Positions 37,179 through 44,134 of a DNA stretch of 64,000 bases are shown piece after piece. The stretch covers positions 186,001 through 250,000 of the forward strand of contig NZ_PPCW01000005.1 of the NCBI RefSeq assembly GCF_002959755.1. Reading direction: 5' to 3'. Position 1 is the first letter of the stretch. The number at the start of each line of letters is the position of its first letter. The notes beneath the pieces are model-generated. The model worked only from the letters and a program-made list of their open reading frames with translations, was not told where the DNA came from and did no database searches. The translations under genes were made by a program, and so were the position numbers. The stretch comes from Veillonella sp. T11011-6. GTDB lineage: Bacteria; Bacillota; Negativicutes; Veillonellales; Veillonellaceae.

Positions 37179-37309
37179 GACATACTGGCGTGTCGTTAAA
37201 GGGACTTAGAGAGAGTTAGCCAGACTGACATACGATATAGTTCGAGAGTAACTATATACATAAAAAGGCATGCCGCTGAGAGACGAGAGAAGGGTGGTGT
37301 GCCTTTTTT
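37179..37309 (+). ncRNA. Candidate small RNA with GAGAG loops
   Basis: About 130 nt bounded by a consensus promoter and a strong terminator (37263-37309, 12-bp stem, T6). Predicted elements: CTGGC/GCCAG enclosing AGAGAGAG (37208-37215); an 8-bp hairpin ATATAGTT/AACTATAT with loop CGAGAGT (37235-37257); and a terminator loop carrying GAGAG twice (37278-37282, 37285-37289). No start codon with ribosome binding site opens a useful frame. I recognise no known RNA family. Confidence 0.65.
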
Positions 37310-37382
37310 GTATGCCTAATTTCTGCAAATATAAAATTTTATTAAAATAGTACTATTTGCAAGTTTAAGGAATAGACTAAAA

Positions 37383-37417
37383 CCTCCCTATGTAATACAA
37401 TGTATTACATAGGGAGG
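37383..37417. promoter_or_regulatory. 35-bp palindrome over the antitoxin ribosome binding site
   Basis: CCTCCCTATGTAATACA (37383-37399) and TGTATTACATAGGGAGG (37401-37417) are perfect 17-bp complements around one base. The right arm contains the AGGGAGG ribosome binding site of the antitoxin gene, whose ATG is at 37426. It is a likely DNA operator for the toxin-antitoxin complex and could also fold in RNA to hide the ribosome binding site. Confidence 0.8.
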
Positions 37418-37425
37418 TGCTTTAT

Positions 37426-37647
37426 ATGGCAAATATTTCAGTCCGTTTAAATGAACAAGAAGAAGAGTTATTTAAAACATATGCTGAGTTTATGGATGAA
37501 ACACTTTCTACTCTCTTTAAGAAGGCTTTACTAGAAAAGATTGAAGATGAATTTGATCTTAAGGTAGGTCAAAAAGCATTAGCAGAATATAAGCAAGATC
37601 CTGTTACCTATTCTGTGGCGGAAATGCGTGCAAAATATGGCTTATAA
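37426..37647 (+). CDS. Type II antitoxin, RelB/DinJ-like ribbon-helix-helix
   Basis: A 73-residue protein. ISVRLNEQEEELFKTYAEFM is a ribbon-helix-helix N-terminus for DNA binding and dimerisation. The C-terminal half (ALAEYKQDPVTYSVAEMRAK) is the usual flexible toxin-wrapping part. ATG 37426 with AGGGAGG at 37411-37417 is the start. Its stop overlaps the toxin start, and the upstream palindrome is the expected autoregulatory operator. Confidence 0.85.
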   Translation: MANISVRLNEQEEELFKTYAEFMDETLSTLFKKALLEKIEDEFDLKVGQKALAEYKQDPVTYSVAEMRAKYGL

Positions 37648-37903
37648 ACTTGAGTTTTCTAAACGGTTTGACAAGCAATTTTCTAAACTCGATAAATCAA
37701 CGCAACGTTATCTCTTTAATTGGCTTATCAAGAACGTAGATAATGTAGAAAATCCTAGATATTCAGGAAAATCACTGACAGGTAATAAGACGGGGCTGTG
37801 GCGTTATCGCATTGGTAATTATAGAGTCATTGCTGATATTAATGATGATAGATGTATTATTTTAGCGTTAGAAGTTGGACATCGAAAAGATATTTACAAA
37901 TAG
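37637..37903 (+). CDS. RelE/ParE-superfamily toxin
   Basis: An 88-residue toxin fold: LEFSKRFDKQFSKLDK, LTGNKTGLWRYRIGNYRVIA and a C-terminal EVGHRKDIYK, typical of RelE-like mRNA interferases (arginines in WRYRIGNYR, GHR and a terminal YK). The start ATG 37637 lies inside the antitoxin gene (11-base overlap). RelE-type ribosome-dependent mRNA cleavage is the likely activity; ParE-type gyrase inhibition cannot be ruled out. Confidence 0.85.
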   Translation: MAYKLEFSKRFDKQFSKLDKSTQRYLFNWLIKNVDNVENPRYSGKSLTGNKTGLWRYRIGNYRVIADINDDRCIILALEVGHRKDIYK

Positions 37904-37913
37904 AGGATATACT

Positions 37914-38126
37914 ATGAAATACTTACGTCGTGAACTGAATCAAGTAGAAAAAGAATACTTAAAACAATTTGGGCAAGACTCCTTGAACCGTGTCGTTCTA
38001 CACGATCCAAATACAAAGGATAAACAAGAGGTACAAGATACGATTGATATTCTAAAAGATGCTATGGCAAAGAACAAACCTCTAGAACAAGTTCCAGAGG
38101 ATATGTGGAAGCTTATTGAGTTTTAA
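37914..38126 (+). CDS. Small third protein of the toxin-antitoxin operon
   Basis: A 70-residue acidic, soluble, mostly helical protein (NQVEKEYLKQFG, QEVQDTIDILKDAM). GAGGATATACT precedes ATG 37914, 10 bases after the toxin stop and before the shared terminator, so it is co-transcribed. I do not recognise it. It could be an accessory regulator, a chaperone or an unrelated passenger. Confidence 0.6.
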   Translation: MKYLRRELNQVEKEYLKQFGQDSLNRVVLHDPNTKDKQEVQDTIDILKDAMAKNKPLEQVPEDMWKLIEF

Positions 38127-38167
38127 AGGATGAGTCATCTATTTCTTACATACAGCTCAATAAAAAT

Positions 38168-38235
38168 AAAAGGCACATTGTTAAATGAATGACCTTCCTG
38201 ATTTAAGGAGGTAATTCAAAACAATGTGCCTTTTT
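38168..38235. terminator. Bidirectional terminator with nested hairpin
   Basis: AAAAGGCACATTGTT (38168-38182) pairs with AACAATGTGCCTTTT (38220-38234). The 37-base loop contains CCTTCC...AAGGAGG, which can form its own small hairpin. It serves the toxin-antitoxin operon and the converging amidase gene. Confidence 0.8.
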
Positions 38236-38236
38236 G

Positions 38237-39028
38237 TTATAGGTTATAGAGTTCAGGTTTGCGATCTCTAAAGATATTAATTTTGTTACGGATATCTTCG
38301 ACTACAGCGAGGTCGATGTCTACGGAAGCAATACCTTCGTTAGTGTCCATTTCGAGTAGGTTTGTACCCCATGGATCATATACCGCGGAGTGCCCTGTAC
38401 TTTGAACGCGGCCCACTGTGCCACAGCCGTTTACGGCACAGACAAAGAGTTGGTTTTCAATAGCTCGCACTTCATTGAGTACGTGCCAGTGACGTAGACG
38501 CATAGTAGGCCATTGAGCAGGCACAAACAATAATTCTGTGCCTGGTAATGCAGCCATTCTTACTAGCTCAGGGAAACGGATGTCATAACAGATGACCGTA
38601 CTGCAAGGTATTCCGTCCAGCTCGAAATGTGTAGTATGGGTACCGCTTGCAAAGTATTTGTCTTCTTTGGCAGGGCTAAAGCCGTGCATTTTAGAATATT
38701 CTCCTACAAGTTCACCGCTTCGGTTGTAAACATAGGATGTATTAAATACGAGATTGTCTTTTGCAACTGCTACAGAACCGCCCACAATATTTACATTATG
38801 TTCTTTAGTGAATGCACTTAATAAGGCTTTTGTGCGGTCCCCATTTGTATCGGCGATATTGATTAAATCTGTAGATGGATAAAAACCAGTGTTCCAGGTT
38901 TCAGGTAATACGATAATATCTGGACTTTCAGATAGGGCCTGATTCAATAATTCTTGAACTCGATTGTAGTTATATTCTACGTCGTTTACGTGGACATCCA
39001 TTTGTATGAGGGTAAGTCGTTTTTTCAT
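38237..39028 (-). CDS. Carbon-nitrogen hydrolase (nitrilase superfamily amidase)
   Basis: A 263-residue cytoplasmic amidase. The Glu-Lys-Cys triad is visible: Glu in VLPETWNTGF, Lys in EYSKMHGFSPAKE and Cys in TVICYDIRFPELVR. The length and the ETWNTGF/CYDIRFPE motifs resemble omega-amidase/YafV-like enzymes, which hydrolyse alpha-keto acid amides in metabolite repair. The substrate is not certain. Monocistronic. Confidence 0.87.
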   Translation of the reverse strand: MKKRLTLIQMDVHVNDVEYNYNRVQELLNQALSESPDIIVLPETWNTGFYPSTDLINIADTNGDRTKALLSAFTKEHNVNIVGGSVAVAKDNLVFNTSYVYNRSGELVGEYSKMHGFSPAKEDKYFASGTHTTHFELDGIPCSTVICYDIRFPELVRMAALPGTELLFVPAQWPTMRLRHWHVLNEVRAIENQLFVCAVNGCGTVGRVQSTGHSAVYDPWGTNLLEMDTNEGIASVDIDLAVVEDIRNKINIFRDRKPELYNL

Positions 39029-39174
39029 GGTAAATCCTCTGTGTATTAAAATAGTATAGTTTACGTTATATAGTATATAATTAGAATATTAAAGCATTAT
39101 TGAGAGTATTACAATATGACAATGGTTACAGTTGAAATACTCTTTTTCAGTAGAAATGGATAGAATGGATTTAG

Positions 39175-39276
39175 ATAACACTAGATGTACAGGCTATCAT
39201 TGCCATAGGTGTTCCAGATGAGCCTATGTATCCTAGACCTAGAAAATCAATTGATGAGGTACTAGTAAAGCGTTAG
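39175..39276 (+). pseudogene. C-terminal remnant of a nitroreductase-family gene
   Basis: A 33-codon open stretch after a TAG reads ...VQAIIAIGVPDEPMYP then RPRKSIDEVLVKR and a stop. This matches the C-terminal tail of nitroreductase-family flavoproteins (AIGYP.E.P.PR.RK...EV). No start codon, ribosome binding site or upstream domain remains, so it looks like a decayed gene end in a 319-base gap. Confidence 0.65.
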
Positions 39277-39347
39277 TTTTTTTACTAATCTTCATAGAAA
39301 TGTTATAATATTCTGTATATAATTGTGTTCTAATAGAGGAGGGACCT

Positions 39348-40151
39348 ATGAAACGGATTCCATTGGTAACACTATTAGTTGTCGCATTGGCTGTGGCTTT
39401 AGCAGGATGTGGATTGCTTTCACAAAAAACCGAACCACCTAGTCCGACGGCGCCTGTAAAAGAAGTCAAAATGGTACATCCAACGGGCATCCCTGTTCTT
39501 ATGTATCATAAAATTGGCGATGATAAGGATAACGATGCAGTTATTCGTGAGGATCTATTCAGAGAACAAATGAAGTTCCTCAAAGATAATGGTTATAATC
39601 CATTAACGATGGATCAACTATATGATTATGTCGTAAATGGTGCAGCAGTGCCTGAAAAACCTGTTGTATTAACCTTTGATGACGGTTATGCGGATACGTA
39701 TTCTATCGTATATCCAATTATGAAGGAATATGGTTTTGCAGCTACTGTGTTTATCAATCCTGGCGATGTAGGTACACGGTTAACTTGGGATCAAATTCGT
39801 GAAATGCATAAAAATGGTATTACCATTTCCAATCATGGATTCCAACATATCGAAATGGGCCAATTGTCTGAAGCTAAACAAATAGAAAATATTACAAAGG
39901 CTCAAGAAGCCCTTGCAAAAGAAGTGGGTATCAAGGATAATCCTTGGTTCTGCTATCCTTATGGAGATAAAAATGAATTCACCGATGCTGCCACTAAAAA
40001 AGCGGGCATCAAAATGAGTATGGCTATGAAATCTGGCTGGGCTCATACAGGTGATAATCCATATAACATTTTGCGTGTTTGGGTTGGTAATGCTGTTGAT
40101 ATCAAACATTTTGAAGAACGCATTAGCACCGAACATTTCACTGATTTATAA
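39348..40151 (+). CDS. Lipoprotein polysaccharide deacetylase (CE4)
   Basis: A 267-residue exported lipoprotein: lipobox LAGC with Cys21, then a Pro-rich linker. The NodB-homology domain has VLMYHKIGDD, LTFDDGYAD (the Asp-Asp metal motif) and SNHGFQHIEM (H-x3-H). It likely removes N- or O-acetyl groups from a cell-surface polysaccharide or peptidoglycan. GAGGAGGG precedes ATG 39348. It is followed by two exported/anchored proteins and a glycosyltransferase, forming an envelope cluster. Confidence 0.88.
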   Translation: MKRIPLVTLLVVALAVALAGCGLLSQKTEPPSPTAPVKEVKMVHPTGIPVLMYHKIGDDKDNDAVIREDLFREQMKFLKDNGYNPLTMDQLYDYVVNGAAVPEKPVVLTFDDGYADTYSIVYPIMKEYGFAATVFINPGDVGTRLTWDQIREMHKNGITISNHGFQHIEMGQLSEAKQIENITKAQEALAKEVGIKDNPWFCYPYGDKNEFTDAATKKAGIKMSMAMKSGWAHTGDNPYNILRVWVGNAVDIKHFEERISTEHFTDL

Positions 40152-40162
40152 GGAGAAATACA

Positions 40163-41101
40163 TTGTTCAAAAAGAATTGGGTAAAGTTCATCATCATGGT
40201 GTTCCTATTTACCGTTGTAACCTCACCATTCGTGGTGCTCTTTGGACCATTTAATAATGTAAAGCGCGCCGTTATTGGTGCTATATTGCAATCTCGCCAT
40301 CCTCATTACATTACATGGCTATTCAGTGAAGATGAATTGCAATCTATTTTGGGCACAGTGGGCGTTGTTAAAAGCCAAGATTTGTTCAAGTTTAATGCTC
40401 GTGAAGATAAGAGTTTAAACCTTGAAAAAATTCAGTCTGCTCGTTATGTAGGTTATATTCTTGAAATTCCAGATCCACGTCGCATTCAAGTTGGCACAGC
40501 TGCGAATATTCAAGAGAAAGGCGATACTACAAGTAATATTGCGAAGATGAATAATGCGGTAGCAGCTATCAATGGCGGTGGTTTCCACGATCCAAATGGT
40601 ACTGGCACAGGCCGTTTGCCTTATGGCTTCATCTTGCATGATGGTGAATATATTATCGGTAAAGATGTAGGACCTGATGAAGCCGTTGATTTTGTAGGCT
40701 TCTCTAAATCTGGTAACCTTATTGCAGGTAACTATGACAAAACACAACTTGGAGATATGAAAGCCATGGAAGGTATTACCTTTGGACCGCCTCTTATCGT
40801 CGATGGTAAGAAGATGATTACAGAAGGTGATGGTGGCTGGGGCGTAGGCCCACGTACTGCAATCGGTCAAAAGAAAGATGGTACAGTACTATTCCTCGTA
40901 ATCGATGGTCGTCAACCAGGTTATTCTCTTGGCGCTACATTGCGTGACGTACAAGATATTTTATATGAAAAAGGTTGCTACATTGCAGCAAATTTAGATG
41001 GTGGTTCTAGTTCTACATTGTACCTCAACGGTAAAGTAGTGAACAAACCAGCCGATTTATTAGGGGAACGCATGATCCCAACGGCGTTTATCGTGAAATA
41101 G
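40163..41101 (+). CDS. Phosphodiester glycosidase (NAGPA-like) family protein
   Basis: A 312-residue protein with an N-terminal membrane anchor (residues about 6-26) and a NAGPA-type domain: AAINGGGFHDPNG, GPRTAIGQKKDGT, VIDGRQPGYSLGATLRD and ANLDGGSSSTLYLNG. The family includes exopolysaccharide-linked phosphodiester alpha-glycosidases acting outside the cell membrane. The start is TTG at 40163 with AAGGAG 8 bases upstream. It lies 11 bases after the deacetylase and 8 before the next gene, so it is in one operon. Confidence 0.88.
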   Translation: MFKKNWVKFIIMVFLFTVVTSPFVVLFGPFNNVKRAVIGAILQSRHPHYITWLFSEDELQSILGTVGVVKSQDLFKFNAREDKSLNLEKIQSARYVGYILEIPDPRRIQVGTAANIQEKGDTTSNIAKMNNAVAAINGGGFHDPNGTGTGRLPYGFILHDGEYIIGKDVGPDEAVDFVGFSKSGNLIAGNYDKTQLGDMKAMEGITFGPPLIVDGKKMITEGDGGWGVGPRTAIGQKKDGTVLFLVIDGRQPGYSLGATLRDVQDILYEKGCYIAANLDGGSSSTLYLNGKVVNKPADLLGERMIPTAFIVK

Positions 41102-41109
41102 GAGGACAT

Positions 41110-42051
41110 ATGAAACCTTTTACGCGTGTACTGAGCGCCTTTGCGGTAGGTATTCTTCTGCAAGGTGGGGTGTACCTATACCTTGATCAATATATGTTTG
41201 CACCGACTACAGATTTTAATGTGGCTGGTGCTTCAAAGGATGATACTAAGAACTTTCCTGATGTAAAGGAAGGAACTAAATATGTATCTTATGACCGTCA
41301 GTTCATGGCGGTTGTTACTGAAAGCTCTTTAAAAATTTATAAGGCTAATGAAAGCAAGCCTACAACGATTGATTTGAAGGGCCGTTCTATTAGTTACTTC
41401 AGCTGGATGCCTGACCGTAACTATGCTATCATGGGTCTATATGACTCTAGAGAGGTTGTTATGGCCCGTCTAAATGCGGACGATCCTGAACATGAAGTAG
41501 ATACAAAACTTGAAGATTTGCCTCGTAACAGTAAAATCGTAGATGCTGCGTATTCTGAAGCGACAAACGTTGTTTATATGAAGGTAAAGGTTCAAGAACA
41601 CGCATATCGCATTTATCGTACTGATGCTAACTATGATACGCGTCGCGTTTATATGCAAGCTACAGATATTGGTCATATTGGCGTATTCTATGATGAAGAT
41701 AGATTCTTCTACGATAATGCCAAGACTGGGGATATCTTCATGTTTAATGGTATTGAAGGTGGTTGGCGTGTTATCAACCCACCAGGACGATTCCGCTTAA
41801 TCGGTGTTGATATGGATAAAACTATCTATATTGCTCGTGTTGATGAGGATAACAATGCCTTAACTGTTTACACTGGTAAACTCGGTGTAGGCTTCAAACC
41901 AGTTTATAAATACAATCATCCAACAACATTCAATGAATTAACATTGTCTGATGTAAAAACTATCATTAAGGATGGTAGTGACGAAACTACGAAGGTAACA
42001 GAAGATGATACATCTTCTAAATCTTCTAGTGATAGCAAAAAGAAATCTTAA
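41110..42051 (+). CDS. Anchored beta-strand-rich protein of unknown function
   Basis: A 313-residue protein with one N-terminal membrane segment (residues about 7-24). The extracytoplasmic body has repeated strand patterns (FMAVVTESSLKIYKA, YFSWMPDRNYAIMGLYDS, IVDAAYSEATNVVYMKV) suggesting a beta-propeller. The low-complexity tail DDTSSKSSSDSKKKS resembles a wall- or surface-contact region. GGAGGACAT precedes ATG. It is operonic with the deacetylase and NAGPA genes; no specific function can be given. Confidence 0.65.
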   Translation: MKPFTRVLSAFAVGILLQGGVYLYLDQYMFAPTTDFNVAGASKDDTKNFPDVKEGTKYVSYDRQFMAVVTESSLKIYKANESKPTTIDLKGRSISYFSWMPDRNYAIMGLYDSREVVMARLNADDPEHEVDTKLEDLPRNSKIVDAAYSEATNVVYMKVKVQEHAYRIYRTDANYDTRRVYMQATDIGHIGVFYDEDRFFYDNAKTGDIFMFNGIEGGWRVINPPGRFRLIGVDMDKTIYIARVDEDNNALTVYTGKLGVGFKPVYKYNHPTTFNELTLSDVKTIIKDGSDETTKVTEDDTSSKSSSDSKKKS

Positions 42052-42054
42052 GAA

Positions 42055-42088
42055 AAAGCCTTTATAATGATTCATTATAAAGGCTTTA
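42055..42088 (+). terminator. Terminator within the envelope cluster
   Basis: AAAGCCTTTATAAT pairs with ATTATAAAGGCTTT, then ATTCC. The short T run makes it leaky at best. Confidence 0.6.
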
Positions 42089-42120
42089 TTCCTATACTAG
42101 TTTGTACTAAAAGGATATAT

Positions 42121-43293
42121 ATGAATATATTATTTGTACGACTCAGCTACATAGGCGATATACTACATGCTACACCTGCAGCACGCTGGATTAAAGAACA
42201 CTATTCAGAGGCAAAGCTCCATTGGATTGTAACACCTAGTATGGTAGAACTTTTAAAGAACAATCCCTATGTAGATGAAATCATTCCATGGGAACGGGAT
42301 GAATACGAAGCACATTCTAAAAAACTACATATTCCAACGATGTGGCGCATGTGGTGGGAGCTTAGAGATAAGTTGAAACCATATAAATTTGATGTGGCTG
42401 TCGATGTACAAGGGCGACTCATAACAGGGCTCGTTTTATTAGCATCAGGTGCACCTATTCGCCTTGGCCTTGGTGGTACAAAAGAATTAAACTGGCTGTT
42501 TACCAACTACAAAGCAAAGCCAAGTACGGATCATGTTATCAAGCGATATATAGAGGTAGCAGAATTACTGAATACTGCCGTTACAGAGCATAGTGACCTA
42601 AATGTATCCAGTGCTGTTTCTGAGGATAATGTAAAACCTTGTATAGCAAATGGGGTAACTGGTAAAAAGCTATACCACATGGACTTTTTTGTGCCATCTG
42701 ATTTGCATGTTTGGGCAGAAGAACAGTGGAAATCAATTAGTTATGACACATCTTTGGAGCGTAGCAAAGTAGAAAAGCCACTACGCGTAGGTCTTGTGTT
42801 AGGCACGTCCTGGGCGACGAAAGAGTGGCCTCAAGAGAAATGGTATTCTCTTATTAAATCCCTTCAGTATAGAGCTAATTTTGTTTGTCTAGGTGGTCCA
42901 AAGGAGGCTACTCAATACAAACCATTGATGGATTCCTTAACAGCTGATGGCCTTGATAAAATTATGCTAAATATGCTGGGGAAAACCACACTTCAAGAGG
43001 TAGGGGCTTTAATTGAAAGTTGCGATGTAGTAGTGACTGCTGATACAGGATCATTACATATTGCATTGGCTTTAAATAAACCAGTAGTAGCATTATTTGG
43101 CCCTACGGATCCTAAACTGTGGGGTCCATTAACGGGAAACTTTAAGGTTCTTGTTAATGATGAGTTAGATTGCTTAGGTTGTCGTAAACGACGTTGTCCT
43201 AAGCCTGATCAATATTGTATGTCTGGTATTGACTCAGTACGCGTGAAAAAGGCGATTTTCGAATTGATAGGAGATAAACATGGCAAAGTTTAA
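42121..43293 (+). CDS. ADP-heptose:LPS heptosyltransferase-family GT9 enzyme
   Basis: A 390-residue GT-B glycosyltransferase. The N-terminus MNILFVRLSYIGDILHATPA, C-terminal donor site GTSWATKEWPQEKW and VVTADTGSLHIALALNKPVVALFGPTDP are diagnostic for the WaaF/WaaC/RfaQ class acting on the LPS core at the inner membrane. A C-terminal CLGCRKRRCPKPDQYC cysteine cluster is present, as in many of these enzymes. The start at ATG 42121 has AAAGGA upstream. It overlaps the next gene by 14 bases. The heptose donor is assumed, not shown. Confidence 0.88.
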   Translation: MNILFVRLSYIGDILHATPAARWIKEHYSEAKLHWIVTPSMVELLKNNPYVDEIIPWERDEYEAHSKKLHIPTMWRMWWELRDKLKPYKFDVAVDVQGRLITGLVLLASGAPIRLGLGGTKELNWLFTNYKAKPSTDHVIKRYIEVAELLNTAVTEHSDLNVSSAVSEDNVKPCIANGVTGKKLYHMDFFVPSDLHVWAEEQWKSISYDTSLERSKVEKPLRVGLVLGTSWATKEWPQEKWYSLIKSLQYRANFVCLGGPKEATQYKPLMDSLTADGLDKIMLNMLGKTTLQEVGALIESCDVVVTADTGSLHIALALNKPVVALFGPTDPKLWGPLTGNFKVLVNDELDCLGCRKRRCPKPDQYCMSGIDSVRVKKAIFELIGDKHGKV

Positions 43294-43606
43294 AATTCAA
43301 AAAGGTTTATCCGATGCGGATATGATGAAAAACTTTAAAGATACTGAAAATTTTGAAGATACTATGCTGGATATGGAACGTTCTGCAAAGAAACCGGTAG
43401 TACATCAAAGTCCAAAACAAAAGGAAGATGCATTTTATCGTGAATTCCTTACAGATAAGGTAGAAACATTAATTGGTAAAATGTTGCTCGACATTAAGAT
43501 GGAATACTTTAAAGAAGGTGAAGGTGCTTTCTCTATTCAAGTAAAACGAGATGGTAAGAATATCGTTCTTGAAACGGCGCCTAAAAAGGTAAAACCTGAA
43601 AAATAA
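43280..43606 (+). CDS. Small charged protein of unknown function
   Basis: A 108-residue soluble, Lys/Glu-rich protein without signal peptide. It starts inside the GT9 gene (14-base overlap; ATAGGAGAT before ATG), so it is translationally coupled. Helical MMKNFKDTENFEDTML and a strand-rich C-terminal half (GAFSIQVKRDGKNIVLETAP). Not recognised. Confidence 0.6.
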   Translation: MAKFKIQKGLSDADMMKNFKDTENFEDTMLDMERSAKKPVVHQSPKQKEDAFYREFLTDKVETLIGKMLLDIKMEYFKEGEGAFSIQVKRDGKNIVLETAPKKVKPEK

Positions 43607-43627
43607 TATGATAAAGAACATTTAGTC

Positions 43628-43662
43628 AAAGAACCTACCTATAAAAGGTAGGTTCTTTTGTA
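43628..43662 (+). terminator. Terminator of the envelope cluster
   Basis: AAAGAACCTACCT pairs with AGGTAGGTTCTTT around ATAAA, then TGTATAT. The next 300 bases (43663-43964) are AT-rich with nothing I can support. Confidence 0.85.
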
Positions 43663-43964
43663 TATTTATAAAACATAAGAATTCGGGGATCTTATCAATA
43701 AAATTGATGAGGTTATAAGTGTACCGATGATTATCGAATTACTAGATTTATAAATACCGATATACTTTGAAGGCTGATAAATAATAACTAAAAATTATTA
43801 CGATATAAATTTCTATTTCTCATTAAAAAGAGCAATTAATAAGAAGAGCGTTTGATTAAAAATACACGTTAAACTCTAGCTTTTTAGCACTTTATTGTGA
43901 GTTTCATCACGAAAAAATCATAAAAGAATACATGAAATTATGAGAAAATTGCATAATGTGGTTG

Positions 43965-43993
43965 TTGACAAAGAATTCTATAAGTAGTCTAAT
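43965..43993 (+). promoter_or_regulatory. Promoter of the carboxyltransferase gene
   Basis: TTGACA (43965-43970), a 17-bp spacer and TCTAAT (43988-43993). Confidence 0.6.
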
Positions 43994-44007
43994 ATAAGTA
44001 TGTCTTA

Positions 44008-44055
44008 ACGATTTGTAGAGTATTTGCTTGTGTGAGCAAGTGCTATAAAAATCGT
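44008..44055 (+). promoter_or_regulatory. Structured 5' leader of the carboxyltransferase mRNA
   Basis: ACGATTT (44008-44014) pairs with AAATCGT (44049-44055), enclosing a TTGCT/AGCAA stem. It lies in a 130-base untranslated leader and is not followed by a T run, so it is not a terminator. Confidence 0.45.
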
Positions 44056-44134
44056 AAAAAAATAGGTATGAGATAGTTGTGTGGTGGATGTATAAAATTA
44101 CATGCACAAAACTATTTCGATTTGGAGGATTAAC

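Noticed and set aside
38204-38270. AAGGAGG followed by an ATG giving a 15-codon frame inside a terminator
   Set aside because: Spacing of about 12 nt is long, the frame runs through the terminator stem and into the opposite gene; more likely coincidence.
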